Positions 7,609 to 16,604 are shown, counted from the stretch's first letter. The stretch: 64,000 nt of DNA from Xenorhabdus sp014467285 (GCF_014467285.1 NZ_NKHR01000009.1:96677-160676); one strand, 5' to 3'. The notes: generated from the letters alone by a model not told the origin. Numbers and translations: made by a program.

Positions 7609-9273
7609 ATGACCGAACAAAAACCGTGGTGGATGGATAGCGTTATCTATCAAATTTATCCAAAGAGTTTTCAAGATAGTACCGGAAGCGGCACAGGAGA
7701 TATCAACGGGATTACCCGGCGGCTGGATTATCTGCAACGCCTCGGTGTAGAGGCTATCTGGATCACCCCAATTTATCCGTCTCCACAAGTTGATAATGGC
7801 TATGATGTTGCCGATTACTGCGCGATTAATCCTGATTATGGCTCGATGGAAGACTTTGACAATTTGGTGCAAAACGCCCATCAACGAGGTATTCGCATCA
7901 TTTTGGATATGGTTTTCAATCATACTTCAACGCAGCATCCGTGGTTCCAGGCAGCTCAAGATATTAATAGCCCTTATCGCCCGTTTTATATCTGGAAAGA
8001 CGGCTCCGAAGGCACCTTGCCCAATAACTGGCGGTCTAAATTCGGTGGTAATGCCTGGCAATGGCATGCAGAGAGCCAGCAGTATTACCTCCATCTGTTT
8101 GCGGTAGAGCAAGCCGATTTAAATTGGGAACATGAACCTGTTCGCGCTGAGCTGAAAAAAATCTGTGAATTCTGGGCTGATCGTGGTGTAGATGGTTTGC
8201 GGCTGGACGTGATTAATCTCGTCTCAAAACAGCAGGATTATCCGAATGATGAGCGTGGAGATGGTCGTCGATTCTATACCGATGGCCCGCGTATCCATGA
8301 GTTTATGCAAGAAATGAGCCGTGATGTTTTTCAACCTAAGGGATTGATGACTGTCGGTGAAATGTCCTCCACTGGCCTTGAACACTGCCAGCGCTATAGC
8401 TCACTGGATGGAACAGCGCTGTCCATGACGTTTAATTTTCACCATCTGAAAGTTGATTATCCGAATGGAGAGAAATGGACTCGCGCAAAACCCGATTATG
8501 TTGAGCTGAAAAAGATTTTCTCAACATGGCAGCAGGGTATGTATCAAAAGGCTTGGAACGCGCTTTTCTGGTGTAATCATGATCAGCCCCGCATTGTTTC
8601 CCGGTTTGGAGATGAGCACCAGCACCATAAAACATCCGCCAAAATGTTGGCTATGGTGCTGCACGGTATGCAGGGAACACCTTATATTTATCAGGGTGAA
8701 GAGTTGGGCATGACGAACCCACATTTTGCGCATATTGAAGATTATCGGGATATCGAAAGCCTGAATATGTATCAGGAGCGTATTGAGCAAGGCATGCAGC
8801 CAGAGGATATATTGGCAATTTTGGCGCAGAAATCCCGTGACAATGGCCGGACTCCCATGCAGTGGAATAACTCAGCAAATGCAGGTTTTACCACCGGCAA
8901 TCCGTGGATTGCACCATGCAGTAATTACCCGGAAATCAATGCTGAAGCCGCATTGCAGGATAAAGATTCCGTCTTTTATTGCTACCACGATTTGGTTAAA
9001 TTAAGAAAGCAGCAACCTATCCTGACATATGGTGATTATCTGGATTTACTGCCTGACCATCCCTCACTGTGGTGTTATTTGCGCCGTTGGCAGGAACAAA
9101 CTCTGCTGGTCATTGCCAATCTCAGTGATGAAACACAATCTTGGTCTCCTGATCTTTCTCTTATTGATAAAGAATGGAAAGTTTTAATCAGTAATTATCA
9201 TTCTTATTTATCGATATCCCAACAGATATCAATAAAACCTTATGAAGCAATCTATTTAATTTCCACACAATAG
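7609..9273 (+). CDS. treC: Trehalose-6-phosphate hydrolase
   Basis: This cytosolic GH13 alpha-glucosidase splits trehalose 6-phosphate from TreB into glucose and glucose 6-phosphate. The frame extends upstream to 7576. The ATG at 7609 gives MTEQKPWWMDSVIYQIYPKS, which aligns with the E. coli TreC start, and has an AGGGA ribosome binding site. Catalytic blocks are visible: DMVFNHTS, the nucleophile Asp in GLRLDVINL, the acid Glu in VGEMSS, and the transition-state Asp in NHDQPR. The length of 554 residues is close to E. coli TreC (551). A strong terminator follows. Confidence 0.96.
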   Translation: MTEQKPWWMDSVIYQIYPKSFQDSTGSGTGDINGITRRLDYLQRLGVEAIWITPIYPSPQVDNGYDVADYCAINPDYGSMEDFDNLVQNAHQRGIRIILDMVFNHTSTQHPWFQAAQDINSPYRPFYIWKDGSEGTLPNNWRSKFGGNAWQWHAESQQYYLHLFAVEQADLNWEHEPVRAELKKICEFWADRGVDGLRLDVINLVSKQQDYPNDERGDGRRFYTDGPRIHEFMQEMSRDVFQPKGLMTVGEMSSTGLEHCQRYSSLDGTALSMTFNFHHLKVDYPNGEKWTRAKPDYVELKKIFSTWQQGMYQKAWNALFWCNHDQPRIVSRFGDEHQHHKTSAKMLAMVLHGMQGTPYIYQGEELGMTNPHFAHIEDYRDIESLNMYQERIEQGMQPEDILAILAQKSRDNGRTPMQWNNSANAGFTTGNPWIAPCSNYPEINAEAALQDKDSVFYCYHDLVKLRKQQPILTYGDYLDLLPDHPSLWCYLRRWQEQTLLVIANLSDETQSWSPDLSLIDKEWKVLISNYHSYLSISQQISIKPYEAIYLISTQ

Positions 9274-9330
9274 CCTTATTTGAATATTGCTATACCTTAC
9301 AATTTATTGTTTATAATAAACATTAAAATA

Positions 9331-9362
9331 AAACACCTCACCAAAATAAAGGCGAGGTGTTT
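9331..9362 (+). terminator. Rho-independent terminator after treC
   Basis: A 9-bp stem AAACACCTC/GAGGTGTTT (9331-9339 with 9354-9362) lies about 60 bases after the treC stop. The stem ends in T residues. It separates treC from the PI-PLC-like gene. Confidence 0.75.
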
Positions 9363-9538
9363 TACAACACCTTAAAAAACATTAACTATATTAATGATGA
9401 AGATGGGAAATAATAATAAAAACACACTTATAAACTTATTAATAATAAAATACACCTCAAATTCAACTTGATATTCTCTTACTCCTGCTATACTTAAAAA
9501 TAACATATAAAGTTAATTCCTTACCAGGGGTAACCGTT

Positions 9539-10882
9539 ATGTCTCAAATCATAGATATTATACTCGTCAATAGCACGAATTCCGTTTGGGAAAAGAAATC
9601 CAGCACATCTAACTATGTGGATATTTCCAATTTTACAAATTCAATTTCCCCTAAAAGAAATAAAAGATTTTCCATTTCTACCGATGAAAGCAATGGCATA
9701 ATTAATTGTAGCTTTGATGTGGAATACAAGATATTGAACTCGGAGAATAATACATTCAGAATACGTGGAAACTATAAAAGTGAACTCAATCGATTAGACT
9801 TAGAAATCTTTCTGGAAAATTTAGAAACACATAACCATAAAAAAAACTCCACTATTAGTCTTGGTTGGGAAACCGAAGGCGTAAATGAGTGTGTCTTTAT
9901 TGGTGATGTTGGTAATTATATAGGCCCTGATATAGATACTCAATCGTGGATGCAAGAGTATCGTAATATTTTAGGGGATACGCCAATACAAAATCTTTGT
10001 ATTACAGGTTCTCATGATGCTGGTATGTATAAAATCACATGGAAAACTGGATTGGCTTCCGAATGCAATACATTAACTCAATCAAATAATATCTTCGAGC
10101 AGTTGAAATTAGGTATAAGATACTTTGATATCAGGCCAACACTTAGTGATGGAAGTTTTTACACTGGTCATTTCAATAAAACCATCGTCTGGGAAGGCGC
10201 AAATGGTGACAATATTCAATCTATTATTGATCAAATTAATGTATTTACAACAAGACACAATGAATTGATCTTAATAAGACTTGATCATTCTCTCAATCTA
10301 GATACAGGTTTCTGGTTTAGTTATATTCCTTTTAAACAAAAAGAGTGGATGAATTTATTCAAAGAGTTGGAAAAAATTAATCACTTATATTACCACGATG
10401 GCACAAGTAGCATTCTCGACTTAACATTAAATCAGCTAACGGATAATGGTACTCATTCAGCAGTTTTATTCCTTGTAGAAAACAAAAAGACGAGTGTTAA
10501 TTTAGGTGGATATCACAATAAAGGTTTTTTCTACCTTAGTGAGTTAAATATGTATCATAAATATTCGAATACAGACAGCTCTTTTCAAATGGGTTCAGAT
10601 CAGTTTAAAAAAATGAATGACTATGCACCAACTCAATATTTTCAATTATCGTGGATACTAACTCAAAATTTTATACAAATAACTACATGTGCTACCGGTG
10701 TCAGCAACAGCATTAGACAATTGGCTGAGAAAGCACATGATACTTTAACTGAGAGTCTTTATCCGCAAATCACTGCAACGAAATATCCTAATATCATTCT
10801 TATCGATAATGTGAAAAACAAAGCAGCCACAACTTTAGCCCTAGCCATCAACTGGACAGTACTTTCTTATAATAAAGAGTAA
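9539..10882 (+). CDS. Phosphatidylinositol-specific phospholipase C-like protein (X domain)
   Basis: The 447-residue protein has an N-terminal beta-rich region (about 1-130) and a PI-PLC X-like TIM-barrel domain (about 140-400). The family signature is clear. CITGSHDAG holds the first catalytic His (His159), GIRYFDIRP follows at 192-200, and the second catalytic His (His211) is in FYTGHFN. Such enzymes cleave phosphatidylinositol or GPI anchors to a cyclic inositol phosphate. I see no classical signal peptide, so secretion would need another route. The N-terminal domain may bind membranes or sugars. It is AT-rich and stands alone, consistent with an acquired virulence or insecticidal factor. 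Confidence 0.8.
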   Translation: MSQIIDIILVNSTNSVWEKKSSTSNYVDISNFTNSISPKRNKRFSISTDESNGIINCSFDVEYKILNSENNTFRIRGNYKSELNRLDLEIFLENLETHNHKKNSTISLGWETEGVNECVFIGDVGNYIGPDIDTQSWMQEYRNILGDTPIQNLCITGSHDAGMYKITWKTGLASECNTLTQSNNIFEQLKLGIRYFDIRPTLSDGSFYTGHFNKTIVWEGANGDNIQSIIDQINVFTTRHNELILIRLDHSLNLDTGFWFSYIPFKQKEWMNLFKELEKINHLYYHDGTSSILDLTLNQLTDNGTHSAVLFLVENKKTSVNLGGYHNKGFFYLSELNMYHKYSNTDSSFQMGSDQFKKMNDYAPTQYFQLSWILTQNFIQITTCATGVSNSIRQLAEKAHDTLTESLYPQITATKYPNIILIDNVKNKAATTLALAINWTVLSYNKE

Positions 10883-10995
10883 AAAACATATCTGTCAGTA
10901 TTACTCTTGTTTATAAGTAAATATATATTCATGCGATGGCGTTTCCATTAAAGCTGTGCCATACTTTTTTAGTCTCAAACGGGGAGTATGCTGCT

Positions 10996-11472
10996 ATGTT
11001 TTCAAAATACTTAACTTATTTGGGTGCCAGTTGTCTTTTATTATCTGCCTTTGCACAAGCACAATCACCATCCAAGCCATTATCCCTAAACCAGAAAAAA
11101 TACCTGCAACAACAGATTAATGAACAAACTACAGATAAATCTGCTCTGAAAGATATAGCAAACTGGTCAGAGGCTAAAAAAGTGGCTGAGTTTATTTGTC
11201 GCCCTTTTGCTTTGCCCATCATTCAACAGCATCACAAAGACGCCGATAAGGTTTTTCTGGGTGATGTCTCACCCGATAGCATCAAGCTGGAACATTCATC
11301 TGAATTGGTTGGTAAAGGTATGTACCGGACAGATGATGGCTGGAAGGATATCCGGTTCTCCTGCAAATTGGATGCAACGGGTAAGGCACACTCATTTAAG
11401 TATGAAAATGCTGAGTCTCCCAAATTGCAAACCGGGCCTGGGCCTGTTATCCCCTCCCATAAGGAGCAATAA
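10996..11472 (+). CDS. Small secreted protein of unknown function
   Basis: The frame opens at 10936, but the ATG at 10996 follows a GGGAG ribosome binding site and gives a clean signal peptide (MFSKYLTYLGASCLLLSAFA, cleavage after AQA). The mature part of about 137 residues has two Cys (in EFICRPF and FSCKLD) that could form one disulfide, and a Pro-rich tail. It probably acts in the periplasm. It ends directly against the start of the LprI-like gene, so the two form an operon. No enzyme motif is visible and the family is not recognised. Confidence 0.7.
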   Translation: MFSKYLTYLGASCLLLSAFAQAQSPSKPLSLNQKKYLQQQINEQTTDKSALKDIANWSEAKKVAEFICRPFALPIIQQHHKDADKVFLGDVSPDSIKLEHSSELVGKGMYRTDDGWKDIRFSCKLDATGKAHSFKYENAESPKLQTGPGPVIPSHKEQ

Positions 11473-11799
11473 ATGAGGTATCTCTGTTTTATATTACTTA
11501 TCCTGTCGCCATTAAGTTTCGCTGCCAGTTTTGACTGTGCGAAAGCTAAGGCACCGGATGAAAAGGCGATTTGCTCAAACCCAAAGCTTAATGACTTGGA
11601 TGTAGAAATGAGCGTAAAGTATCACTTTCTGAAAGGGTTATTTGCCATGGGAGTATCAGGGGATATGTATGATGACCAAACTGCATGGCTAAAGCAGCGC
11701 CAAAAATGCAAAGGGGATACAGCCTGTTTACTGCAAAGTTACCACCAGCGGATTAATCAACTTGATACGCTATATGATTCGATAAATAAGCCGTTTTGA
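11473..11799 (+). CDS. LprI/DUF1311-like periplasmic protein (possible lysozyme inhibitor family)
   Basis: The 108-residue protein has a signal peptide ending near SFAASF and four conserved Cys typical of the LprI/DUF1311 family. These are in FDCAKAKAPDEKAICSNPKL and in QKCKGDTACLLQSY, with WLKQR before the third. Some members inhibit lysozyme and others have no known role. The start abuts the previous stop and has an AAGGAG site. Pairing with an unknown secreted protein hints at an envelope-defence function. A Rho-independent terminator follows. Confidence 0.75.
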   Translation: MRYLCFILLILSPLSFAASFDCAKAKAPDEKAICSNPKLNDLDVEMSVKYHFLKGLFAMGVSGDMYDDQTAWLKQRQKCKGDTACLLQSYHQRINQLDTLYDSINKPF

Positions 11800-11814
11800 T
11801 AGAAAATATTCAGG

Positions 11815-11850
11815 AACTCAAGGAGGGATTTTCTTTCCTTGAGTTTTTTA
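11815..11850 (+). terminator. Rho-independent terminator after the LprI-like gene
   Basis: A perfect 10-bp stem AACTCAAGGA/TCCTTGAGTT (11815-11824 with 11836-11845) is followed directly by a T-run to 11849. Confidence 0.85.
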
Positions 11851-11863
11851 TATTAAAAACTCA

Positions 11864-12331
11864 TTAACTCAATAAATAGAAGCATTCTCTCTTATAAATA
11901 TCCGGGCGAACTATCTGCCAAACACCATTTTCACGGTTAACGGGAGAGTAACCAAATTTTTCATATAACCAAGGCGCGGTTGAAGTTACAAGCATGATTC
12001 TTCTTAACCGTTGTATCAAAGGATGAGATTGGCAGCATGTCATCAACCAACGTCCTAGTTGTTGTTTCTGATACGCTTCTAAGACATACACATCACATAA
12101 GTAGCCGAAGGTAGCAAAATCCGTCACCAACCTCGCGAAACCTATTTGGGTTTTATCTTTGTACAACCCAAATGTCAGGCTGTTTTCAATCGCTGTCCGC
12201 ACTGTTTCAAGATCAATGCCTTCTGCCCACCGGGAATGTGTAAGAAATTGGTGAATAGCGGTGATATCTAATAACGATTTATCTGTTGAGACTTGATAGT
12301 TTTCTTTTTGCCAATGGAAATATTGAGCCAT
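11864..12331 (-). CDS. GNAT family N-acetyltransferase
   Basis: The 155-residue cytosolic protein has the GNAT fold. A substrate-side helix region is at residues 25-55. The central strand GFARLVTD leads to CDVYVLEAYQKQQLGRWLM, whose Q-x-x-x-L-G-R segment is the acetyl-CoA-binding loop. The C-terminal strand and helix (TSTAPWLYEKFGYSPV) complete the fold. The substrate cannot be read from sequence. It is transcribed towards the LprI-like operon and shares the intergenic terminator region with it. Confidence 0.85.
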   Translation of the reverse strand: MAQYFHWQKENYQVSTDKSLLDITAIHQFLTHSRWAEGIDLETVRTAIENSLTFGLYKDKTQIGFARLVTDFATFGYLCDVYVLEAYQKQQLGRWLMTCCQSHPLIQRLRRIMLVTSTAPWLYEKFGYSPVNRENGVWQIVRPDIYKRECFYLLS

Positions 12332-12381
12332 GTTTTTATTCCTCCACGCCCGTTCATCGATATTATCAATATAACAAATAT

Positions 12382-12642
12382 CTAAAACAAGAAACTAAAA
12401 TAACAGGAAAATGTCCGTGTGAATGAATGCTGACTGTCAAAACCGTACTTAATCGCAACACATAAAACCGAATCATCAGTTGATACCAGATCATTTGCCG
12501 CGTTTAGCAGGTTACGAGAGTGGTCACCTTTCATTACGTGATGATTTGAAATCATCCTCGCCCTAAAGGTGATGATGAAATGAATCATAAAACACCTTTT
12601 CACATGACTGCAATGTGCGACAAATTGTCGCACATTATTCAA
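12382..12642 (-). pseudogene. Fragment of an AraC-family regulator (HTH remnant)
   Basis: An 86-codon frame contains NAANDLVSTDDSVLCVAIKY followed by GFDSQHSFTRTF. This is the second helix-turn-helix of Rob/SoxS-like AraC regulators (pattern ...IA..YGFDSQ.SFTR.F...F). The N-terminal 40 residues do not resemble the rest of the domain, and the frame stops just after the helix. An intact protein would have about 100 residues or more of complete double HTH, so this is read as a decayed copy. Confidence 0.6.
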
Positions 12643-12682
12643 TGCAACTTGCTAATATTCCAGTAGATACGAGGGAGAAAAT

Positions 12683-12894
12683 ATGGCCATTAGCGTTAGG
12701 TTGGATGATGAGTTTGTAAATGACGTAAAAATTCATGCAGAAGCATTCCAAAACAGATAGAGCATTGGGCTAAAATTGGTCGAATCGCAGAAGATAACCC
12801 TGATCTAACTTATTCATTCATCCATGAAATTTTACTAGCTCAAAAAGAAGTAGAACATGGGAGAATAAGTTGGAACTGTATCTGCTTGATATAG
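12683..12894 (+). pseudogene. ParD-like antitoxin gene disrupted by a frameshift
   Basis: An ATG at 12683 with a GAGGGAG ribosome binding site encodes MAISVRLDDEFVNDVKIHAE and stops at 12758-12760. A different frame from 12751 to the stop at 12892-12894 continues the same family (KQIEHWAKIGRIAED, then SFIHEILLAQKEVEHG). Together they match small ParD-like antitoxins of about 75 residues. A short out-of-frame deletion near 12750 is the simplest explanation. The gene is unlikely to make a working antitoxin. Confidence 0.7.
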
Positions 12895-12977
12895 GTACCC
12901 ATGAAATTTCTACCAAGAACAAAAACGACACAGAAAAACAGTTCTTCGCCTTATTAGATGATTTTCAAGCCTCTTAA
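12870..12977 (+). pseudogene. Possible remnant of the partner toxin
   Basis: A 35-codon frame (LELYLLDIGTHE, ending FFALLDDFQAS) overlaps the end of the broken antitoxin. The IGTHE segment recalls small RelE/ParE-type toxins, but the piece is too short to assign. The frame has only a TTG start and no separate ribosome binding site. Its position suggests a decayed toxin-antitoxin pair. Confidence 0.35.
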
Positions 12978-13384
12978 AGAAAAATGACAAGTGGGACCGC
13001 GGTCCCACCTCATTAAAACAACTTATCTTCAAAAGAATGGAATAGAGCATTTACCACCAATCAGGATATTCAACATTGTCGGTGTTTTCTGCGTAATAAA
13101 ACGAAGGTAAGATCCGGGAAAGCAAGACAAGCTCTATGATATGGCGTGAGAGACTTAAATCCTACTTACTCCTCTGCAAGCGGTCTCACGGTTCATCCGG
13201 AAATGGATAATAAAGGATGCGAAGCCACTATGGTGGCCGTGGATGTCATGTGAAGTGGATTGATAGTAAGGCTGATGTAGAAAATTAGCCTTTCAACGTG
13301 TCTTTTAACGAGGCTAGTCTTATGATCCTGTGATCCAGTAATCATCTATTTAGATCTTTGTGGACTTATCCGAATGATGATTAT
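12978..13384. other. Non-coding or decayed region next to selC
   Basis: No intact gene is seen. Short open stretches on the plus strand, for example about 13135-13253, carry several stops in the other frames and look like decayed coding DNA, but no family can be named. It lies on the 3' side of the selenocysteine tRNA, the usual insertion side of selC islands. No tRNA-end direct repeat was noticed in the window. Confidence 0.4.
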
Positions 13385-13479
13385 TGGCGGAAGATCACAG
13401 GAGTTGAACCTGCCAAGAGCCGCTGGCGGCCCCATCTGGATTTGAAGTCCAGCCGCCCCACCGGGGACGATGATCTTCC
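13385..13479 (-). tRNA. selC: tRNA-Sec (anticodon TCA)
   Basis: On the minus strand the 95-nt sequence starts GGAAGATCGTCATC and ends GATCTTCCGCCA. It has the long variable arm of selenocysteine tRNA and matches E. coli selC almost base for base in the acceptor and anticodon arms. The anticodon TCA is at 13443-13445 (complement TGA). The CCA end is encoded (13385-13387). It inserts selenocysteine at UGA codons, so the genome probably encodes selenoproteins such as formate dehydrogenase. A short spurious ORF on the opposite strand overlaps it. Confidence 0.97.
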
Positions 13480-13722
13480 ATTTAATAATCTAATGAAGAG
13501 CCGGGATTATAGCGCGTCTCCCAAAATATCTAAATGTCTCCGTCGTTTCGCAGATGCTTCACAGATATCTGACATAAAAAGAGCCAGATTACTCGCATAA
13601 AAGTGCGGCATTAGCATTGAACTCACGGTATCTTATCCCCATCTATCGTCAACGACCCATTGGGATATAAGGCTGGTTTCAGCGTATACCCTAACTCTAA
13701 CTACACATATAAGGCGCTCATT

Positions 13723-15765
13723 ATGACTAATCCGTTACTGACACCTTCTGCATTGCCTAAGTTCTCTGCAATTGAACCAAAACATGTCGTGCCTGCTGTG
13801 AAAGAGACGTTAGCCAACTACCGTCAAGTAATTGAGAAGATTTTGTCAGAAAATTCCGCTTTTACTTGGGATAATCTGTGCCAGCCAATTTCTGAAGAGA
13901 AGGATAAACTTGCCCGTGTATGGTCGCCTGTCAGTCATTTAAATGCCGTCAAGAACAGTCCAGAGCTGCGCGAAGTCTATGAGCAAAGCCTGTCTCTGCG
14001 TTCTGAATTCGATACTTGGCTAGGGCAACACAAAGGTCTGTATCAAGCATATAAGTCACTGAAAGCAAGTGAAGCTTTCAAAAATCTTCCCCAGCCACAG
14101 CGTAAGGTTGTTGAAGATGCTCTGCGTGATTTTGAGTTGACCGGTATTGGCCTGCCAGAAGAGAAGCAGAAACGTTACGGTGAAATTACTGCCCGTTTAT
14201 CTGAGCTTGGCGCGAAGTTCGGCAATAATGTGCTGGATGCCACAATGGGATGGACCAAGCTGATTACCGATGAGTGCGATCTGGAGGGTATGCCTGAAAG
14301 TGCCAAAGCCGCCGCTAAAGCCGCTGCCGAAGCCAAAGGGCAGGAAGGATGGCTGCTGACGCTGAATATGCCAAGTTATCTGCCTGTCATGACCTATGTT
14401 GATGATAGTGAACTACGCGAGGAAATGTATTTCGCCTATACAACCCGTGCTTCCGATCAAGGGCCAAATGCCGGGAAGTGGGATAATAATGAAGTCATGG
14501 CCGAAATACTCGCATTGCGCCATGAACTCGCTCAGTTGCTAGGTTTCAAGAACTATGCTGAAAATTCCCTTGCCACCAAAATGGCTAAAACACCTCAGCA
14601 AGTGCTCGATTTCCTGAACGACCTGACCAAACGCGCCCACAAGCAAGGTGAGGAAGAGTTGGAAGCGCTAGAGGATTTCGCTGAATCTCACTACTGGGTT
14701 GATGAGCTGGAAGCATGGGATCTGGCATATTATAGCGAGAAGCAAAAACAACATGACTTCTCGATTGATGATGAGCAATTACGTCCTTACTTCCCTGAAC
14801 AACGTGTGCTGGAAGGGCTGTTTGAAGTCGTTCGCCGCATTTATGGTATCACTGCCAAAGAACGCCACGATGTGGATACATGGCATCCCGATGTCCGCTT
14901 CTTTGAGTTGTATGATGATAAGCAAGTATTGCGCGGTAGTTTCTATCTGGATCTCTACGCCCGCGAGAATAAACGTGGCGGCGCATGGATGGACAGTTAT
15001 GTCGGCAGAATGCGTCATGCTTCTGGTGTGCTGCAAGATCCTGTGACTTATCTGATGTGTAACTTCAACAAGCCTGTCGGGGATCAACCAGCCCTGTTCA
15101 CGCACAGTGAAGTCACGACGCTGTTCCATGAGTTTGGGCACGGCCTGCATCACATGCTGACCCAAATTGAAGCGCTGGATGTGGCAGGTATCAACGGTGT
15201 GCCTTGGGATGCGGTAGAGTGTCCGAGCCAGTTTATGGAAAACTGGTGTTGGGAGCCAGAAGCGCTGGCGTTTATTTCCGGTCACTATGAAACTAAGGAA
15301 CCACTGCCGCAAGAGATGCTGGATAATATGCTGGCAGCCAAAAACTATCAGGCCGCGATGAAGATCCTTCGTCAGCTTGAGTTTGGTCTGTTCGATTTCC
15401 GCCTGCATGTGGAATATGATCCAGCTAAAGGGGCGCAAATTCTGGAAACGTTGAAGTCGGTGAAAAAACAGGTGTCTGTTGTCCCATCTCCAGATTGGGG
15501 ACGCTTCCCGAACTCCTTCAACCATATCTTTAATGGCGGTTATGCAGCAGGCTATTACAGCTATCTGTGGGCGGATGTTCTGGCGGCAGATGCGTATTCC
15601 CGCTTCTCTGAAGAGGGAATTTTCAATCGCACAACAGGTCAGTCATTCCTCGATAATATCCTGGCTCGTGGCGGCTCAGAAGACCCAATGACGCTGTTTG
15701 TTCGTTTCCGTGGTCGCGAACCAAAACTGGATGCTATGCTGAAAAGCTACGGCATCGCTGGATAA
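13723..15765 (+). CDS. prlC: Oligopeptidase A (M3 zinc metallopeptidase)
   Basis: This cytosolic protease degrades short peptides, including cleaved signal peptides. The frame is open from 13660, but the ATG at 13723 yields MTNPLLTPSALPKFSAIEPK, matching the E. coli start, and gives 680 residues, the E. coli length. The HExxH zinc motif is FHEFGHGLHH, with the third ligand Glu downstream in the MENWCWEPEAL region. rsmJ follows 7 bases after the stop, as in E. coli, so the two are co-transcribed. Confidence 0.96.
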   Translation: MTNPLLTPSALPKFSAIEPKHVVPAVKETLANYRQVIEKILSENSAFTWDNLCQPISEEKDKLARVWSPVSHLNAVKNSPELREVYEQSLSLRSEFDTWLGQHKGLYQAYKSLKASEAFKNLPQPQRKVVEDALRDFELTGIGLPEEKQKRYGEITARLSELGAKFGNNVLDATMGWTKLITDECDLEGMPESAKAAAKAAAEAKGQEGWLLTLNMPSYLPVMTYVDDSELREEMYFAYTTRASDQGPNAGKWDNNEVMAEILALRHELAQLLGFKNYAENSLATKMAKTPQQVLDFLNDLTKRAHKQGEEELEALEDFAESHYWVDELEAWDLAYYSEKQKQHDFSIDDEQLRPYFPEQRVLEGLFEVVRRIYGITAKERHDVDTWHPDVRFFELYDDKQVLRGSFYLDLYARENKRGGAWMDSYVGRMRHASGVLQDPVTYLMCNFNKPVGDQPALFTHSEVTTLFHEFGHGLHHMLTQIEALDVAGINGVPWDAVECPSQFMENWCWEPEALAFISGHYETKEPLPQEMLDNMLAAKNYQAAMKILRQLEFGLFDFRLHVEYDPAKGAQILETLKSVKKQVSVVPSPDWGRFPNSFNHIFNGGYAAGYYSYLWADVLAADAYSRFSEEGIFNRTTGQSFLDNILARGGSEDPMTLFVRFRGREPKLDAMLKSYGIAG

Positions 15766-15772
15766 GAAACTT

Positions 15773-16516
15773 GTGAAGATTTGTTTGATTTGTGAAGAAG
15801 GCGCTGATCACAGCGCCTTATCGCTATTGGCTGAACGCTGGAATCTGGTTCATGATGAAGATTCAGTCATGGCTCTGGTACTGACTCCCGAACGGCTGGA
15901 GTTACGCAAGCGCGACGAACCCAAGCTGGGCGGAATTTATGTTGATTTTGTTGCCGGAACAATGGCTCACCGTCGCCGGTTTGGGGGCGGTCGCGGCGAA
16001 GCAGTCGCTAAGGCCGTCGGCATCAAGAAAGATTATTTACCTTCGGTTGTGGATGCGACTGCAGGTTTGGGCCGCGATGCCTTTGTGCTGGCTTCCATCG
16101 GCTGTCATGTCAGAATGTTGGAACGCCACCCGGTGGTAGCAGCATTACTGGATGATGGTCTACAGCGCGGCTATCAGGATGAAGAGATCGGTGGCTGGCT
16201 GAAAGAGCGTATGACGCTGATTCATGCTTCAAGCATTACTGCATTGACGGATATTACACCACCACCCGATGTGGTTTATCTTGACCCGATGTATCCGCAT
16301 AAACAAAAAAGCGCTCTGGTTAAAAAAGAGATGCGCGTTTTCCAGTCTCTGGTCGGGGCGGATGAGGATGCTGACAGTTTACTGGCACCAGCACGGGCAC
16401 TGGCGAAACGTCGGGTTGTCGTGAAACGGCCGGATTATGCCGAACCGCTGGCAGGCGTTAAAGCCTCTGCCGCGATTACCACGAAAAATCACCGTTTTGA
16501 TATTTATCCCTGTTAA
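15773..16516 (+). CDS. rsmJ: 16S rRNA (guanine1516-N2)-methyltransferase
   Basis: RsmJ methylates G1516 of 16S rRNA using S-adenosylmethionine. The protein has 247 residues and starts at GTG. Diagnostic stretches are KRDEPKLGGIYVDFV, MAHRRRFGGGRGEAVAKAVG, the SAM loop VDATAGLGRDAFVLAS, and the catalytic-type motif VVYLDPMYPHKQKSALVKKE. It is nearly collinear with E. coli RsmJ (YhiQ). It sits directly behind prlC and probably shares its promoter. Confidence 0.95.
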   Translation: MKICLICEEGADHSALSLLAERWNLVHDEDSVMALVLTPERLELRKRDEPKLGGIYVDFVAGTMAHRRRFGGGRGEAVAKAVGIKKDYLPSVVDATAGLGRDAFVLASIGCHVRMLERHPVVAALLDDGLQRGYQDEEIGGWLKERMTLIHASSITALTDITPPPDVVYLDPMYPHKQKSALVKKEMRVFQSLVGADEDADSLLAPARALAKRRVVVKRPDYAEPLAGVKASAAITTKNHRFDIYPC

Positions 16517-16540
16517 TCAAGATCTCAACGCCGAAAAACA

Positions 16541-16562
16541 ATCCCCATATTTTCATGGGGAT
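16541..16562 (-). terminator. Terminator-like hairpin after gdhA
   Basis: An 8-bp stem ATCCCCAT/ATGGGGAT (16541-16548 with 16555-16562) lies between converging rsmJ and gdhA. On the minus strand it is followed by TGTTTTTC, fitting gdhA termination. Confidence 0.6.
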
Positions 16563-16604
16563 TATCCGAAAATTGGCTACCAATTCACATGCCAAACTAA
16601 GCCA

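Noticed and set aside
13132..13253. Possible decayed coding stretch next to selC
   Set aside because: An open run exists in one frame, but no family could be recognised and there is no start or ribosome binding site.
13358..13600. 80-codon forward ORF
   Set aside because: It overlaps the selenocysteine tRNA on the other strand and has no protein-like features or ribosome binding site.
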